Origin: Prevotella sp. UBA4330
GTDB taxonomy: Bacteria > Bacteroidota > Bacteroidia > Bacteroidales > Bacteroidaceae
Length of the DNA stretch: 64,000 nucleotides
Reading direction: 5' to 3'
NCBI GenBank assembly: GCA_002394385.1
Contig: DGTS01000026.1
Span: 7,314-71,313 of the forward strand
The translations under genes and the position numbers were made by a program. Positions 43,657 through 52,495 of this stretch are shown piece after piece; position 1 is the stretch's first letter; the number at the start of each line of letters is the position of its first letter. The notes under the pieces were generated by a model. It did not search any database. It was not told the origin of the DNA and was given only the letters and a program-made list of their open reading frames with translations.

Positions 43657-45141
43657 TTATAAAGAAATCTCTACGCCGAGACCCAGTACTCGGTTAGAGC
43701 GGGTGAAAGAGTCGCCAACGATGGTGGCTCCTGTTGTCGGGTCTGCCTGACTTACGCGGTCGTAGTCCTCGTAGTTTGTCTGAAAATATGCTATTGAAGC
43801 CTTTACAGTATTGTTGAACTTGTAAGTCAATCCAAAGCCATAACTGTATGAGTTAACCACGAAGGACATGTCGTTCATGTACTCGTCGGTGAGTTGATAG
43901 CGCGTCAACTGTCCGCCTGCAGAGATGTTTATCTTGTCGGTGATGTCCCACTCGGCACCTGCCAGATACTCGTTGGTGCCTCCGTCGAGCAGTTTCTCGT
44001 TGTGGTTATACCAGTGAGCGTCGGTGTCGAAGTAGTGGTGGTAGCCCAGGTTGAGGTTCACACCTGGCGTCACTGTCCACTGCACACCTGCTGCGAGCAA
44101 CGCGGGAGCATCCTCGTCAACCTTTGTTCCGTCCTGGAACTTGTTCACTGCCTCAATCTCCATCGCCTTTTCAAGTGTTGAGTTGTTCTTCATCTTCATC
44201 TGGGTGTTGAACTCATACTTTGCTGCGAAGTTGAAGTTGCCCACGCGCCAGTCGATGCCCAGTATCGGAGCGATGCCGAAGCCTTCCTGATTGCTCATGA
44301 GGTTAACACCCTGCGAGTATTTCTGCAGTGTCTCCAGTTGCTCCAGTGCTGCTTGTCCCTGTGCCTTGGCTGCCGCTGCCTGCTCATGAGAGATGAGTCC
44401 TGCATTGGCAGCCATGTCTGCCTGCCACATCTGCTTGTTGATGTTTGTTGTTGCAGAGCCGAGGAAACTGCCGAAGTCAACGTATGTGTCTGTTGCCATC
44501 TTCACCTGTATGTTGCTCATGCGAGCCTTGTAGGAAGCGTTGCCGTAGAGTGCGCGCAGACCTCCATAGACCGAGAGGTTGGGTGTTATCTTGTAGGCAG
44601 CACCCAGTTGGAAACCAAAATAATACTGACGTCCGCGCATGTATGCGTTGCAGTCGTAGCCTTGCACGCCGAGGGGTTCGAGTTGTTTGCCTATCATAGC
44701 CACGGCACTCTCAAACGAGCCGAGTCCGTTTTCAAACTCGCACACACCGCCGCCGCCAGGTATCGAGAAGTTGAACTGCAGGCTCCATTTGCCCTTGTTC
44801 CATGCAGCCTGTATCGAAGGAATCACAGGTGCGTCGGCTATTCCCTCGAACACCTTTGTCGCGCTGTCGTTCTTCTTTCCCAAGAGGAACAGCGGGTTGG
44901 TTGAGGTGATGGTTCGTGTCTGGTGGGCATACTGCCAGTTGATGGCGAGGTGGAATCCTTCAGGCATGAAAATAACACCAGCAGGGTTGCTATAGACACC
45001 GTCAAGACCTATCGCTGCATCGCGTGCAGGATTTTTTAGGAACGCAACACTCTGGTTCGTGTTAGTAAGGATGCCGCCGGCAAATGTGCTGCTTGCAACA
45101 GCAAGCAACAGTGAAAGAACAATAAATCTAAATTTAATCAT
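43657..45141 (-). CDS. OmpP1/FadL-family outer-membrane transporter
   Basis: The open frame reaches 45174, but I choose the ATG at 45139-45141: it gives the signal peptide MIKFRFIVLSLLLAVASSTF, and the earlier ATG lies inside the promoter box. The mature protein (about 470 residues) opens with the plug motif of FadL proteins, NPARDAAIGLDGVYSNPAGV, and continues as a 14-strand barrel (LGYHHYFD, AGAEWDITDKINISAGGQLTRYQ, SYGFGLTYKFNNTVKASIAYF). Such channels take up long-chain fatty acids or other hydrophobic compounds through a lateral opening. It has its own promoter and no linked metabolic gene, so the substrate is open. Confidence 0.9.
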   Translation of the reverse strand: MIKFRFIVLSLLLAVASSTFAGGILTNTNQSVAFLKNPARDAAIGLDGVYSNPAGVIFMPEGFHLAINWQYAHQTRTITSTNPLFLLGKKNDSATKVFEGIADAPVIPSIQAAWNKGKWSLQFNFSIPGGGGVCEFENGLGSFESAVAMIGKQLEPLGVQGYDCNAYMRGRQYYFGFQLGAAYKITPNLSVYGGLRALYGNASYKARMSNIQVKMATDTYVDFGSFLGSATTNINKQMWQADMAANAGLISHEQAAAAKAQGQAALEQLETLQKYSQGVNLMSNQEGFGIAPILGIDWRVGNFNFAAKYEFNTQMKMKNNSTLEKAMEIEAVNKFQDGTKVDEDAPALLAAGVQWTVTPGVNLNLGYHHYFDTDAHWYNHNEKLLDGGTNEYLAGAEWDITDKINISAGGQLTRYQLTDEYMNDMSFVVNSYSYGFGLTYKFNNTVKASIAYFQTNYEDYDRVSQADPTTGATIVGDSFTRSNRVLGLGVEISL

Positions 45142-45171
45142 CTTAAACAATCTTTGTAAAAAAATCGGCTG

Positions 45172-45179
45172 CAAAGTTA
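45172..45179 (-). promoter_or_regulatory. -7 box of the FadL-family gene
   Basis: Minus-strand TAACTTTG, 30 bases before the chosen ATG, followed by CAGCC as in many boxes of this window. No TTTG at the right distance. Confidence 0.6.
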
Positions 45180-45284
45180 CATCTATTGTTCAACAATTTT
45201 AAAAAATACACCCTCCGTCTAACACTTTTTAACTATAATTCTGCACATTTCTGCACAAAATGCGCAATTTGCGCAATAAAATGA

Positions 45285-45480
45285 TGAAGGTTGAGCGCTG
45301 AAGGATGAGGGTTGAGCGTTGAGAGTTGAGGGTTGAGCGATGTTACATTTATTCTCTTGTCGCTCAACGCTCATCTTTCAATACTCAACATTTTACGCTC
45401 AACCCTCATCGCTCAACCTTCAACTCTCAACATTTTACGCTCAACGTTCAACCCTCATCGCTCAACCTTCAACTTTCACC
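45285..45480. repeat. Low-complexity array of GGTTGAGCG / CGCTCAACC words
   Basis: The left half (45285-45340) is built of GGTTGAGCG, GTTGAGAG and GGATGAGG words. The right half (45360-45475) is built of their complements (CGCTCAACC, CTCATCG, CAACATTTTACG). The two halves can fold on each other. The right half touches the stop codon of the HD-phosphohydrolase gene, so the array fills the whole gap between the two minus-strand genes apart from the FadL promoter. Confidence 0.8.
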
Positions 45481-47532
45481 CTTCTTCAGTTCAGGATAAA
45501 CGATGCGGGTGTGATAGATTGCCTTGAGACGTTCTGTGAGCACCTGCTTCGAGAGAGTGATGTCGTGGAAGGTGATGGGGCAGTCGTGGAAGAATCCATC
45601 TGCCACCTGCGAGTCTATTATCTTGTTCACGAGGTTGGCAATGCTTTCCTCAGTATATTCCTGGAGCGAGTGCGATGCAGCCTCCACGCTGTCTGCCATC
45701 ATCAGTATTGCCTGCTCTCGCGTGAAGGGGTTTGGTCCTGGGTAGGTGAACAGCATCTCGTCTATCGGCTCGTCGGGATGTTCGTTCTTATATGATATGT
45801 AGAAGAACTTCGTTTTTCCCGCTCCGTGGTGCGTGCTGATGAAGTCCTTTATCTCTGTTGGCAGGTTGTCTTGCTCCGCCAGTTTCAGTCCTTCGGTAAC
45901 GTGGCTTATTATTATCTGTGCCGCCTCGGTGCGCGACATGTTGTCCAGAGGGTTCACGCCTCCCGCCTGGTTCTCGGTGAAGAATGCGGGGTTGGCCATC
46001 TTTCCGATGTCGTGATAGAGTGCTCCCGTGCGCACCAGTTGTGCCTTGGCGCCGATGCGGTCGGCTATCTGTGCCGCCAGGTTGCTCACGGTGATGGAGT
46101 GCTGGAATGTCCCCGGTGCCACCTCGCTCAGTCTGCGCAGCAGTTCTTTCGATGTGTTTGACAGTTCCACAAGAGTCACGGCACTGGTATATCCGAACAC
46201 TTTCTCGATGATGTACATCAGCGGGTAGGCGAAGAGCAGCATCACGCCGTTCATGGCGAAATATCGCATCATGCTCATGTCGATGTCGTCGAACGTCTTC
46301 TCCTGCATCAGTTGCAGTGCAAGGTAGATGATGCACATGGCGACAGAGACGAACACTGCGGCTCTGATTATCTGTGCACGCTGTGTCAGTTCGCGCATCG
46401 AGTATATGGCGGCGAGGCCAGCCACCAGTTGAATGATTATGAACTCATACTGGTATTTCACCGCAGCGGCGCAGATGAGCACCATGGTGACGTGCGAAAT
46501 GAATGCCGTGCGCGAGTCCATGAACACCCTGACGAACATCGGCGTTATGGCCAGCGGCAGCACATAGACATTGAGCACCGTGTGGCGCATCATCAGCGAC
46601 ACAATGATAGGGAATATCGTTATCAGCGTATAGACCATGGCAATGCTTCGCGGACTGTGGAAGTAGTCCTTGCGGAACATGCCGAGATAGAGCGTGAAGA
46701 GGAACACGAGCATCGTGACGTATATTATCTGTCCGATGACTGTTGATGTTATCTCTTGCTTTCCCGCCTGACGGCGCTGCATCTCGCGCTCGAAGGAGTT
46801 GAGCACCAGTGCGTCGTGCTCGTCAACGATGTCTCCACGGTCGATGATTTTCTGCCCGCTTATCACCATTCCGCTTGCCACGGTGACGGCACTGAGCAGG
46901 TCGTTGCGCTCCGTCTCGCTGCGTTGGTTGTCGTAGATGAGGTTGGGCACGATATACTTGTTAAGGTTCGCCTTCTGCAGCAGTTGCTTGAAGGGTATGA
47001 CCCGCGCGTCCATGAACAGGTGTTCGTATGCTGCCATTCCGCTGTAGATGTCTTTTGCCCCTATGCTCTGCGCTGTCTTGCCGCTCACGAGGCGCACCAT
47101 CTTTGTGGTGTCCTTGAAGTTCTCCGAGTATTCGTGGGTGTTCATCACTCCCGCCTTGTAAATCTGGGTGAGGTTTTGCTTCAGCACCCACACCACATTC
47201 GTCGGCACTCCGCTGATGCCGTCGGCGAAGTCGCGCTCGAAACTCTTTATTTCGGCTTGTCCGATGCTGTCGTTGTAGTTGTAGTAAGGCTCAAAGCGGT
47301 TCAGTATGCTGTCTTTCTCTGCCTTTATGGCCTCCTCGGTCTTGTAGATGGGGAAGTCGAATTTCGCGATGAACGAGCCGTACATCCATGGCTTGCCCAC
47401 GTCATACTGCAACTGTGTTCCGCTGTCTTTCGGCAAGAACCACACTATTATCGCCACCGTAACGATGATGAGTGCCAGCCGTGTGAATGTGTTGCGCCAG
47501 AAGTGGGCTTCTCTATTGTTAAAAAGGTCCAT
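45469..47532 (-). CDS. pgpH: 7TM-HD family cyclic-di-AMP phosphodiesterase (PgpH type)
   Basis: A 687-residue inner-membrane protein. A first helix lies at residues about 18-35, followed by an extracellular domain of about 230 residues (7TMR-HDED type), seven further helices between about residues 265 and 455, and a cytoplasmic HD domain (about 470-670). The HD domain has the metal-binding residues in FQHSITVSNLA, GALYHDIGKM and IISHVTEGLKLA, and HHGAGKTKFFY. Homologues such as Listeria PgpH hydrolyse the messenger cyclic di-AMP; the same in this organism is inferred from family. It is the only member of this signalling pathway in the window. The gene start fits the hydrophilic lead MDLFNNREAHF. 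Confidence 0.88.
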   Translation of the reverse strand: MDLFNNREAHFWRNTFTRLALIIVTVAIIVWFLPKDSGTQLQYDVGKPWMYGSFIAKFDFPIYKTEEAIKAEKDSILNRFEPYYNYNDSIGQAEIKSFERDFADGISGVPTNVVWVLKQNLTQIYKAGVMNTHEYSENFKDTTKMVRLVSGKTAQSIGAKDIYSGMAAYEHLFMDARVIPFKQLLQKANLNKYIVPNLIYDNQRSETERNDLLSAVTVASGMVISGQKIIDRGDIVDEHDALVLNSFEREMQRRQAGKQEITSTVIGQIIYVTMLVFLFTLYLGMFRKDYFHSPRSIAMVYTLITIFPIIVSLMMRHTVLNVYVLPLAITPMFVRVFMDSRTAFISHVTMVLICAAAVKYQYEFIIIQLVAGLAAIYSMRELTQRAQIIRAAVFVSVAMCIIYLALQLMQEKTFDDIDMSMMRYFAMNGVMLLFAYPLMYIIEKVFGYTSAVTLVELSNTSKELLRRLSEVAPGTFQHSITVSNLAAQIADRIGAKAQLVRTGALYHDIGKMANPAFFTENQAGGVNPLDNMSRTEAAQIIISHVTEGLKLAEQDNLPTEIKDFISTHHGAGKTKFFYISYKNEHPDEPIDEMLFTYPGPNPFTREQAILMMADSVEAASHSLQEYTEESIANLVNKIIDSQVADGFFHDCPITFHDITLSKQVLTERLKAIYHTRIVYPELKKGES

Positions 47533-47600
47533 TTTCCTATCTTTGTGGTTATTACACTGCGAAAATACAAAAAAATATCGTATAATTGAAAAAAAAAGCG

Positions 47601-47608
47601 TAATTTTG
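47601..47608 (+). promoter_or_regulatory. -7 box of gltX
   Basis: TAATTTTG followed by CACG, 119 bases before the ATG at 47728; fits TAnnTTTG. Leader of about 115 bases without an obvious structure. Confidence 0.5.
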
Positions 47609-47727
47609 CACGGAAATTTAACAAAAGGGAATTCGTGGAGACTATTTCTTGGAGTTAAGTCGATATATCCTTAACTTCACAAATCAGCAAAGGAATGCTC
47701 CGCCCCTTCAAGAGAAACTAACAAGAA

Positions 47728-49254
47728 ATGTCAGAAAGAAGAGTGAGGGTGCGCTTCGCACCAAGCCCTACGGGTGCGCTGCACATTGGCGGCGTGCGTA
47801 CGGCGTTGTATAATTATCTTTTCGCCCGTCAGCATGGCGGCGATTTCGTTTTCCGTATTGAAGATACCGACAGCAGCAGGTTTGTCCCTGGTGCCGAGGA
47901 ATACATCATCGAGTCGTTCCGCTGGCTCGGACTGAAGTTCGACGAGGGCGTAAGTTTCGGCGGTGAACATGGACCATATCGCCAGAGCGAGCGCCGCAGC
48001 ATTTACAAGAAATATGTCAACCAACTGCTCGATGCAGGCAAGGCATACATCGCTTTTGACACCCCAGAGGAACTGGAGCAGAAGCGTCAGGAGATAAAGA
48101 ACTTCCAGTATGACGCCCACACGCGCGGCATGATGCGCAACTCGCTCACCATGTCGAAGGAGGAGGTTGACGAACTGATTGACGACGGACACCAGTATGT
48201 GGTGCGTTTCAAGATAGAGCCGGGCGAGGAAATCCATGTTCAGGACCTCATTCGCGGCGACGTCAAGATAAAGAGCGATATCCTTGATGACAAGGTGCTC
48301 TATAAGAGTGCCGACGAACTGCCAACCTATCATCTGGCAAACATCGTTGACGACCATCTGATGGAGATAACCCACGTCATCCGCGGCGAGGAGTGGCTGC
48401 CATCGGCACCCCTCCATGTGCTGCTCTATCGTGCCTTCGGATGGGAAGACACCATGCCGCAGTTCGCCCATCTGCCGCTGCTGCTGAAGCCAGACGGCAA
48501 GGGAAAACTCTCGAAGCGCGATGGCGACCGACTCGGTTTCCCCGTGTTCCCCCTCGAGTGGCATGACCCCAAGACGGGCGAGGTGAGCAACGGCTTCCGC
48601 GAGCAGGGCTATTTCCCCGAGGCGGTGCTCAATTTCCTTGCGCTGCTCGGATGGAACCCGGGCACAGAGCAGGAGATGTTCACCCTCGACGAACTCGTAG
48701 AGCAGTTCGACATTGCGAAATGCTCGAAGGCAGGAGCGCGTTTCGACTATCAGAAGGGCATCTGGTTCAACCATGAGTACATCCTGAAGAAGAGCGACGA
48801 CGAGATAACCGAACTCTTCGCCCCTATCGTTGCGGGCAACGGTGTCGAGGAGCCGATGGAGCGCGTGCGCCAGGTGGTCCACATGATGAAAGACCGTGTG
48901 AACTTCGTCAAGGAACTGTGGCCTCTGTGCTCGTTCTTCTTCATCCCGCCGATGGAGTACGACGAGAAGACAGTGCGCAAGCGCTGGAAGGAAGACTCGC
49001 CACAGGTGATGGCCGAACTTGCCGACGTCATCGAGGGCATCGACGACTTCTCCATCGAGAATCAGGAGAAGGTGGTGATGGCATGGGTAGAGAGCAAGGG
49101 CTACAAACTCGGCGATGTGATGAACGCTTTCCGACTGGCTCTTGTCGGCATCGGCAAGGGTCCGGGCATGTTCGACATCACAGCCTTCCTCGGCAAGGAA
49201 GAGACACTGCGCCGACTGCGCCGTGCCATAAAGGAAATTCCTGCCACGGCGTGA
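47728..49254 (+). CDS. gltX: Glutamyl-tRNA synthetase
   Basis: A 508-residue class I aminoacyl-tRNA synthetase that charges tRNA-Glu. The HIGH motif is in [20 protein letters not shown] (residues about 10-29) and the KMSKS-like motif in [12 protein letters not shown] near residue 260. The catalytic domain, with [13 protein letters not shown], is followed by the helical anticodon-binding domain (from about residue 340, with [14 protein letters not shown]). Length and order match the bacterial enzyme. A long open frame exists on the opposite strand (47731-49269), but it is only a shadow of codon bias. waaA follows after about 50 bases, so both may be co-transcribed. Confidence 0.97.
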   Translation: MSERRVRVRFAPSPTGALHIGGVRTALYNYLFARQHGGDFVFRIEDTDSSRFVPGAEEYIIESFRWLGLKFDEGVSFGGEHGPYRQSERRSIYKKYVNQLLDAGKAYIAFDTPEELEQKRQEIKNFQYDAHTRGMMRNSLTMSKEEVDELIDDGHQYVVRFKIEPGEEIHVQDLIRGDVKIKSDILDDKVLYKSADELPTYHLANIVDDHLMEITHVIRGEEWLPSAPLHVLLYRAFGWEDTMPQFAHLPLLLKPDGKGKLSKRDGDRLGFPVFPLEWHDPKTGEVSNGFREQGYFPEAVLNFLALLGWNPGTEQEMFTLDELVEQFDIAKCSKAGARFDYQKGIWFNHEYILKKSDDEITELFAPIVAGNGVEEPMERVRQVVHMMKDRVNFVKELWPLCSFFFIPPMEYDEKTVRKRWKEDSPQVMAELADVIEGIDDFSIENQEKVVMAWVESKGYKLGDVMNAFRLALVGIGKGPGMFDITAFLGKEETLRRLRRAIKEIPATA

Positions 49255-49305
49255 CAAACAATTACTCAAGGCAGCCGAGATGTTGCTTCACATCCATAAC
49301 ACGAA

Positions 49306-50565
49306 ATGTATAATATAGTAATCTATCTGTATCTTTGTGGCGTCGCCATTGCCAGCATTTTCAACGAGAAAGTGCGCAAGATGTGGCGTGGCGAGCGCGA
49401 GGCCGTGAAGATACTGAGGCAGAAGGTTGACCCCAACGCGCGTTACGCGTGGTTCCATGCCGCCTCGCTCGGAGAGTTCGAGCAAGGACGCCCCATCATG
49501 GAACGCCTGCGCAAGGAGCATCCCGAGTACAAGATACTGCTCACGTTCTTCTCGCCGTCGGGCTACGAGGTGCGCAAGAACTATGAGGGTGCCGACATCG
49601 TGTGCTATCTTCCGCTCGACACCATCACCAATGCGCGCCGCTTCCTGCGCACGATACGTCCAGAAGTGGCATTCTTCATCAAGTATGAGTTCTGGTATAA
49701 TTACCTGCACATACTGAAGCATCGTGGCGTGCCAGTGTATAGCGTCAGTTCAATCTTCCGCCCGGGACAGATTTTCTTCCGATGGTATGGACGGCAGTAC
49801 GGACGCGTGCTGAAGTGCTTCACCCATTTCTTTGTGCAGAATCAGGTGAGCAAAGAACTGCTCAGCACCATTAATATAAATAATGTGAGCATTACGGGTG
49901 ACACTCGTTTCGACCGCGTTCTCGAGATAAAGTCGCAGGCGGAACAGAACAGTTTCCCCGTCATTGATGCCTTTGTGGGCGGGAGCGGCGGCCCGTGTCG
50001 CTGCTTCATAGCAGGCTCTTCGTGGCAGCCCGACGAGGAGATTTTCCTGAAATACTTTGAACAGAAGAAAGACTGGAAACTCATCGTAGCGCCACATGTC
50101 ATCGGAGAAGACCATCTGCGGCAAATCATCGCAATGACAAAGCGCAAGGTGGTGCGCTACACACAGGTGGATGCCAACGCCCAACCCTCTACCCTCAACT
50201 CTCAACTTAGAGATGCAGACATCCTGATTATCGACTGCTTCGGCCTGCTGTCCAGTATCTATCGCTATGGCGATGTGGCATACGTCGGCGGCGGATTTGG
50301 CGTCGGCATACACAACCTTCCGGAGGCGGCGGTGTGGAACGTGCCCGTCTTCTTCGGTCCCAACAACCAGAATTTCCACGAGGCGCAGGCGTTGAAGGCA
50401 TGTGGCGGAGGGCTTGAAATCACTTCCTACGATGACTTTGCCGAGAAGATGGACCGCTTCATCGCCCATCCCGAAGAGATGCAACACCTTGGCGAAGTGG
50501 CTGGCAACTATGTCGCCTCGCAGGCAGGAGCCACCGAGAAAATAATCCGCAGCGTGGGTCTCTGA
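49306..50565 (+). CDS. waaA: 3-deoxy-D-manno-octulosonic acid (Kdo) transferase
   Basis: A 419-residue GT30-family enzyme that transfers Kdo to lipid A at the inner membrane, an essential step of lipopolysaccharide core synthesis. The N-terminus has a membrane anchor (YNIVIYLYLCGVAIASIF). The N-domain shows WFHAASLGEFEQGRPI, with the catalytic Glu, and EFWYNYLHILK; the C-domain shows GDTRFDRV, AGSSWQPDEEI, and YVGGGFGVGIHNLPEA with the nucleotide-binding Gly and Glu residues. Near residue 290 a short segment, NAQPSTLNSQL, is encoded by low-complexity DNA (50179-50209) of the type found between genes elsewhere, apparently an in-frame insertion in a surface loop before DADILIIDCFG. Confidence 0.95.
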   Translation: MYNIVIYLYLCGVAIASIFNEKVRKMWRGEREAVKILRQKVDPNARYAWFHAASLGEFEQGRPIMERLRKEHPEYKILLTFFSPSGYEVRKNYEGADIVCYLPLDTITNARRFLRTIRPEVAFFIKYEFWYNYLHILKHRGVPVYSVSSIFRPGQIFFRWYGRQYGRVLKCFTHFFVQNQVSKELLSTININNVSITGDTRFDRVLEIKSQAEQNSFPVIDAFVGGSGGPCRCFIAGSSWQPDEEIFLKYFEQKKDWKLIVAPHVIGEDHLRQIIAMTKRKVVRYTQVDANAQPSTLNSQLRDADILIIDCFGLLSSIYRYGDVAYVGGGFGVGIHNLPEAAVWNVPVFFGPNNQNFHEAQALKACGGGLEITSYDDFAEKMDRFIAHPEEMQHLGEVAGNYVASQAGATEKIIRSVGL

Positions 50566-50602
50566 CACCAATTAAAGACTCTTTTATTATCATTCAATAA
50601 GT

Positions 50603-50639
50603 AAGACCGCCGATATTGCCGACCAATATCGGCGGTCTT
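50603..50639 (+). terminator. Strong hairpin after waaA
   Basis: A perfect 16-base stem, AAGACCGCCGATATTG (50603-50618) with CAATATCGGCGGTCTT (50624-50639), loop of 5 bases. A short TTT follows. Probably the transcript end of gltX-waaA. Confidence 0.8.
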
Positions 50640-50646
50640 GTTTACC

Positions 50647-50712
50647 AAAATAGCCTATATTGCAAAGTAAAATAGCCTATATTACTCACCAAAAAAGCCT
50701 ATTTTACTTTCG
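50647..50712. repeat. Array of three 22-base palindromic units, reversed relative to 34331-34396
   Basis: Units start at 50647, 50669 and 50691. Each begins with four to six A and contains TAGCCTAT or AAGCCTAT as centre; on the other strand this is the AGGCTATTTT core of the array at 34331-34396. Diverged half-units (CCAAATTACC, TTACCAAAATAAAATTACCG) continue to about 50785. The rest of the 436-base gap up to 51001 has only a weak AAAACAG/CTGTTTT hairpin (near 50850) and the promoter box at 50904. Confidence 0.9.
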
Positions 50713-50903
50713 CGAATATAGCAATTATTCCCAAATTACCTCCCCAAATAGTATATATAATTACCAAAATAAAATTACCGAAAAAATAATCTTCGCGTTA
50801 TTAGAGAGCCTGAGGGACAGGTCTATGTGCTTATAGCGCTTCATTCAAAACAGTCTCCTGCCTGTTTTTCTTGTTTTGAGAACGGATTTCAAAGGAAAAA
50901 CAA

Positions 50904-50911
50904 TATCTTTG
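50904..50911 (+). promoter_or_regulatory. -7 box of the second ECF sigma operon
   Basis: TATCTTTG followed by TAAC, about 90 bases before the ATG at 51002. No TTTG 19-20 bases upstream, so the promoter may use a different factor or an activator. Confidence 0.5.
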
Positions 50912-51001
50912 TAACAAATTTGCGGGAATATACGTATTAACAAATAGAAGCGTTCATCAACGACACGTTGAAAGTAAAGAAATTAACAAATAACAAAGAA
51001 G

Positions 51002-51565
51002 ATGAAGAATTTATCTGAAACGTTTAGTCCTTTGCGGACTATGAAAAAGTGGGCCGTTTGTGCCATGTTAGTTCTCATGTGTGCCAGTGCCAATGCACAA
51101 AGCGTTGACTTCGAGAAGTTGGCTATGATCAAGGGTGTGGAATATACGCATGTCAGTAAGGACATGATTAAACTCGCAGCCAAGGAGGGAAAAGGCTTGC
51201 ATGTGGGCGAGATGATCAACCTCGGCGATGGTGAAGGAGAGGAATTTCTCAATCAGTTCGACGACGTGAAAGTTTTCACATGCGAACAGAAAGGCAGCAT
51301 CAAGAAATTCAAGAAGACTGCCTTGAATCTGCTGAAAGGCCGGCAATGGGAACCGCTGCTTGAGACGACAGGTGATGAAGGAGAAATCGTAAAGATCTAT
51401 CTCTCCAAGAATGGTGAGCATTCCACCAACGTCATCCTGTCAATTGAAGACGATGAGGCCAATCTGGTGGTCATCGACGGCACGTTCGATTTAGCCAAAA
51501 TGATACAGGAGGGCATGAAGGTTAAGACCGAAGTGAATGACACTAAAGTCGAAATAAATAACTGA
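51002..51565 (+). CDS. DUF4252-like secreted protein (copy 1)
   Basis: A 187-residue exported protein. The ATG at 51002 follows an A-rich stretch and is kept as start, but the ATG at 51041 gives a more usual signal peptide (MKKWAVCAMLVLMCASANAQ). The mature part, starting SVDFEKLAMIKGVEYTHVSK, then FDDVKVFTCEQKGSIKKFKK and LEYLSKNGEH-type strands, has the layout of DUF4252 proteins, which are common next to ECF sigma factors in Bacteroidetes. Its stop codon is directly followed by the ATG of the sigma factor, so they are co-translated. The role is unknown. The last gene of the operon, 52496-52963, is a shorter protein of the same kind. Confidence 0.75.
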   Translation: MKNLSETFSPLRTMKKWAVCAMLVLMCASANAQSVDFEKLAMIKGVEYTHVSKDMIKLAAKEGKGLHVGEMINLGDGEGEEFLNQFDDVKVFTCEQKGSIKKFKKTALNLLKGRQWEPLLETTGDEGEIVKIYLSKNGEHSTNVILSIEDDEANLVVIDGTFDLAKMIQEGMKVKTEVNDTKVEINN

Positions 51566-52078
51566 ATGGACGCACGGGAGTTCAAGCAGCGGTTCATGCC
51601 CCACTACAGGTTGCTATATCGGGTGGCTTTCCACCTGACGGGCAATGCGCAGGATGCGGAAGACCTGCTTCAGGACTTGTACCTGAAGTTATGGCAGAAG
51701 CGCGACGACCTGCCTGACGAGGCCATGAGGGATGCTTATCTCGTGACCATGATGCGAAACCTGTTTGTTGACCAGCGGCGACAGAAACGGCTTGACACCT
51801 CGGCGGAACTGAAGAACGGCGACGATCCGCCCGACGAACGGAGCCTCGACCACCAGATTGATGCGAGAGACGAGGTAAGGCAACTGGAAGGACTCATCAG
51901 AGAACTCTCCGAAAGAGATGCCAAAATCATCCAGATGCACGTGGTGGACGACCGTTCCTACGAAGAGATAGAGCGCGACACCGGACTCTCGCAAGGCAAT
52001 ATCCGCATCATCGTGATGCGAACGAAAAAGAAACTGAAAGAACAATTTGACAAAATCGCGAAGACATGGACGAACTGA
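51566..52078 (+). CDS. ECF-type RNA polymerase sigma factor
   Basis: A 170-residue sigma-70 family protein. Region 2 has LLYRVAFHLTGNAQDAEDLLQD and LYLKLWQKRDDLPD, then VTMMRNLFVDQRRQKR; region 4 has ELSERDAKIIQMHVVDDRSYEEIERDTGLS and QGNIRIIVMRTKKKLKEQ as helix-turn-helix. The two regions are joined by a linker of about 35 residues. The gene starts at the base after the stop codon of the DUF4252 gene and its last 13 bases overlap the anti-sigma-like gene, a fixed stoichiometry arrangement. It probably drives its own operon, since the -7 box upstream has no ordinary partner element; that is inference. Confidence 0.93.
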   Translation: MDAREFKQRFMPHYRLLYRVAFHLTGNAQDAEDLLQDLYLKLWQKRDDLPDEAMRDAYLVTMMRNLFVDQRRQKRLDTSAELKNGDDPPDERSLDHQIDARDEVRQLEGLIRELSERDAKIIQMHVVDDRSYEEIERDTGLSQGNIRIIVMRTKKKLKEQFDKIAKTWTN

Positions 52079-52494
52079 ATCTGAAAACGTTGGAACAAAT
52101 CCCCATTCCTGAAGGTTTGGAGGAACGACTTTCAAAGAAGATTGATGAGTGGGAAGCCCACCCCCAACCCCTCCCAAAGGGAGGGGAGACTTCCAACACT
52201 CCCCCTCGAAGGAGTTGGAAGTGGGTTGCTGCTGCCAGCATCGTCCTTGTCTGCGGTGTGGGGCTTCACTACCTGCAACGTGAAGAACTCCCCTCCTCTC
52301 GGGAGGGGCAGGGGGTGGCCTTTGCCGAACAGGATACTTACCAAGACCCTGTAAAGGCACAACAGGAGGCCGAACGCGCACTTAACATGCTGGCCGCGAA
52401 CCTGAACAAGGGCATGGGACATCTGGAACGGGCAAAAGCCTTGAGCGACAAGACGGAAAAAACATTCTACGAGAAACTAAAGGTAATGAAATAA
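52066..52494 (+). CDS. Membrane anti-sigma-like protein with in-frame repeat insertions
   Basis: A 142-residue protein overlapping the sigma gene by 13 bases. A short cytoplasmic part (residues 1-30) is followed by one membrane helix, WVAAASIVLVCGVGLHYL, near residues 53-70, and a C-terminal part with a helical segment (VKAQQEAERALNMLAANLNK). Just before the helix, residues about 31-50 (PQPLPKGGETSNTPPRRS) are encoded by the G/C-rich palindromic repeat, and just after it EELPSSREGQG is encoded by another copy (about 52285-52320). The same placement is seen in the unrelated anti-sigma-like gene at 1576-2298. The anti-sigma role rests on operon position. Confidence 0.7.
   Translation: MDELNLKTLEQIPIPEGLEERLSKKIDEWEAHPQPLPKGGETSNTPPRRSWKWVAAASIVLVCGVGLHYLQREELPSSREGQGVAFAEQDTYQDPVKAQQEAERALNMLAANLNKGMGHLERAKALSDKTEKTFYEKLKVMK
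52154..52320. repeat. G/C-rich palindromic repeats flanking the helix-coding part of the anti-sigma-like gene
   Basis: At 52154-52225: CCAACCCCTCCCAAAGGGAG and a second palindrome, AACACTCCCCCTCGAAGGAG. At about 52285-52320: CTCCCCTCCTCTCGGGAGGG. The DNA between them encodes the membrane helix. The reading frame remains open throughout. Confidence 0.8.
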
Positions 52495-52495
52495 C

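Noticed and set aside
47731..49269. A 512-codon open frame opposite gltX
   Set aside because: It covers gltX exactly in antisense, has no family features, and similar long shadows lie opposite many genes here (for example 6371-7609 and 7736-9004). Codon bias with few reverse stops explains them.
50780..50900. A small RNA in the gap before the second ECF operon
   Set aside because: Only a weak AAAACAG/CTGTTTT stem is present; no clear promoter or strong terminator frames it.
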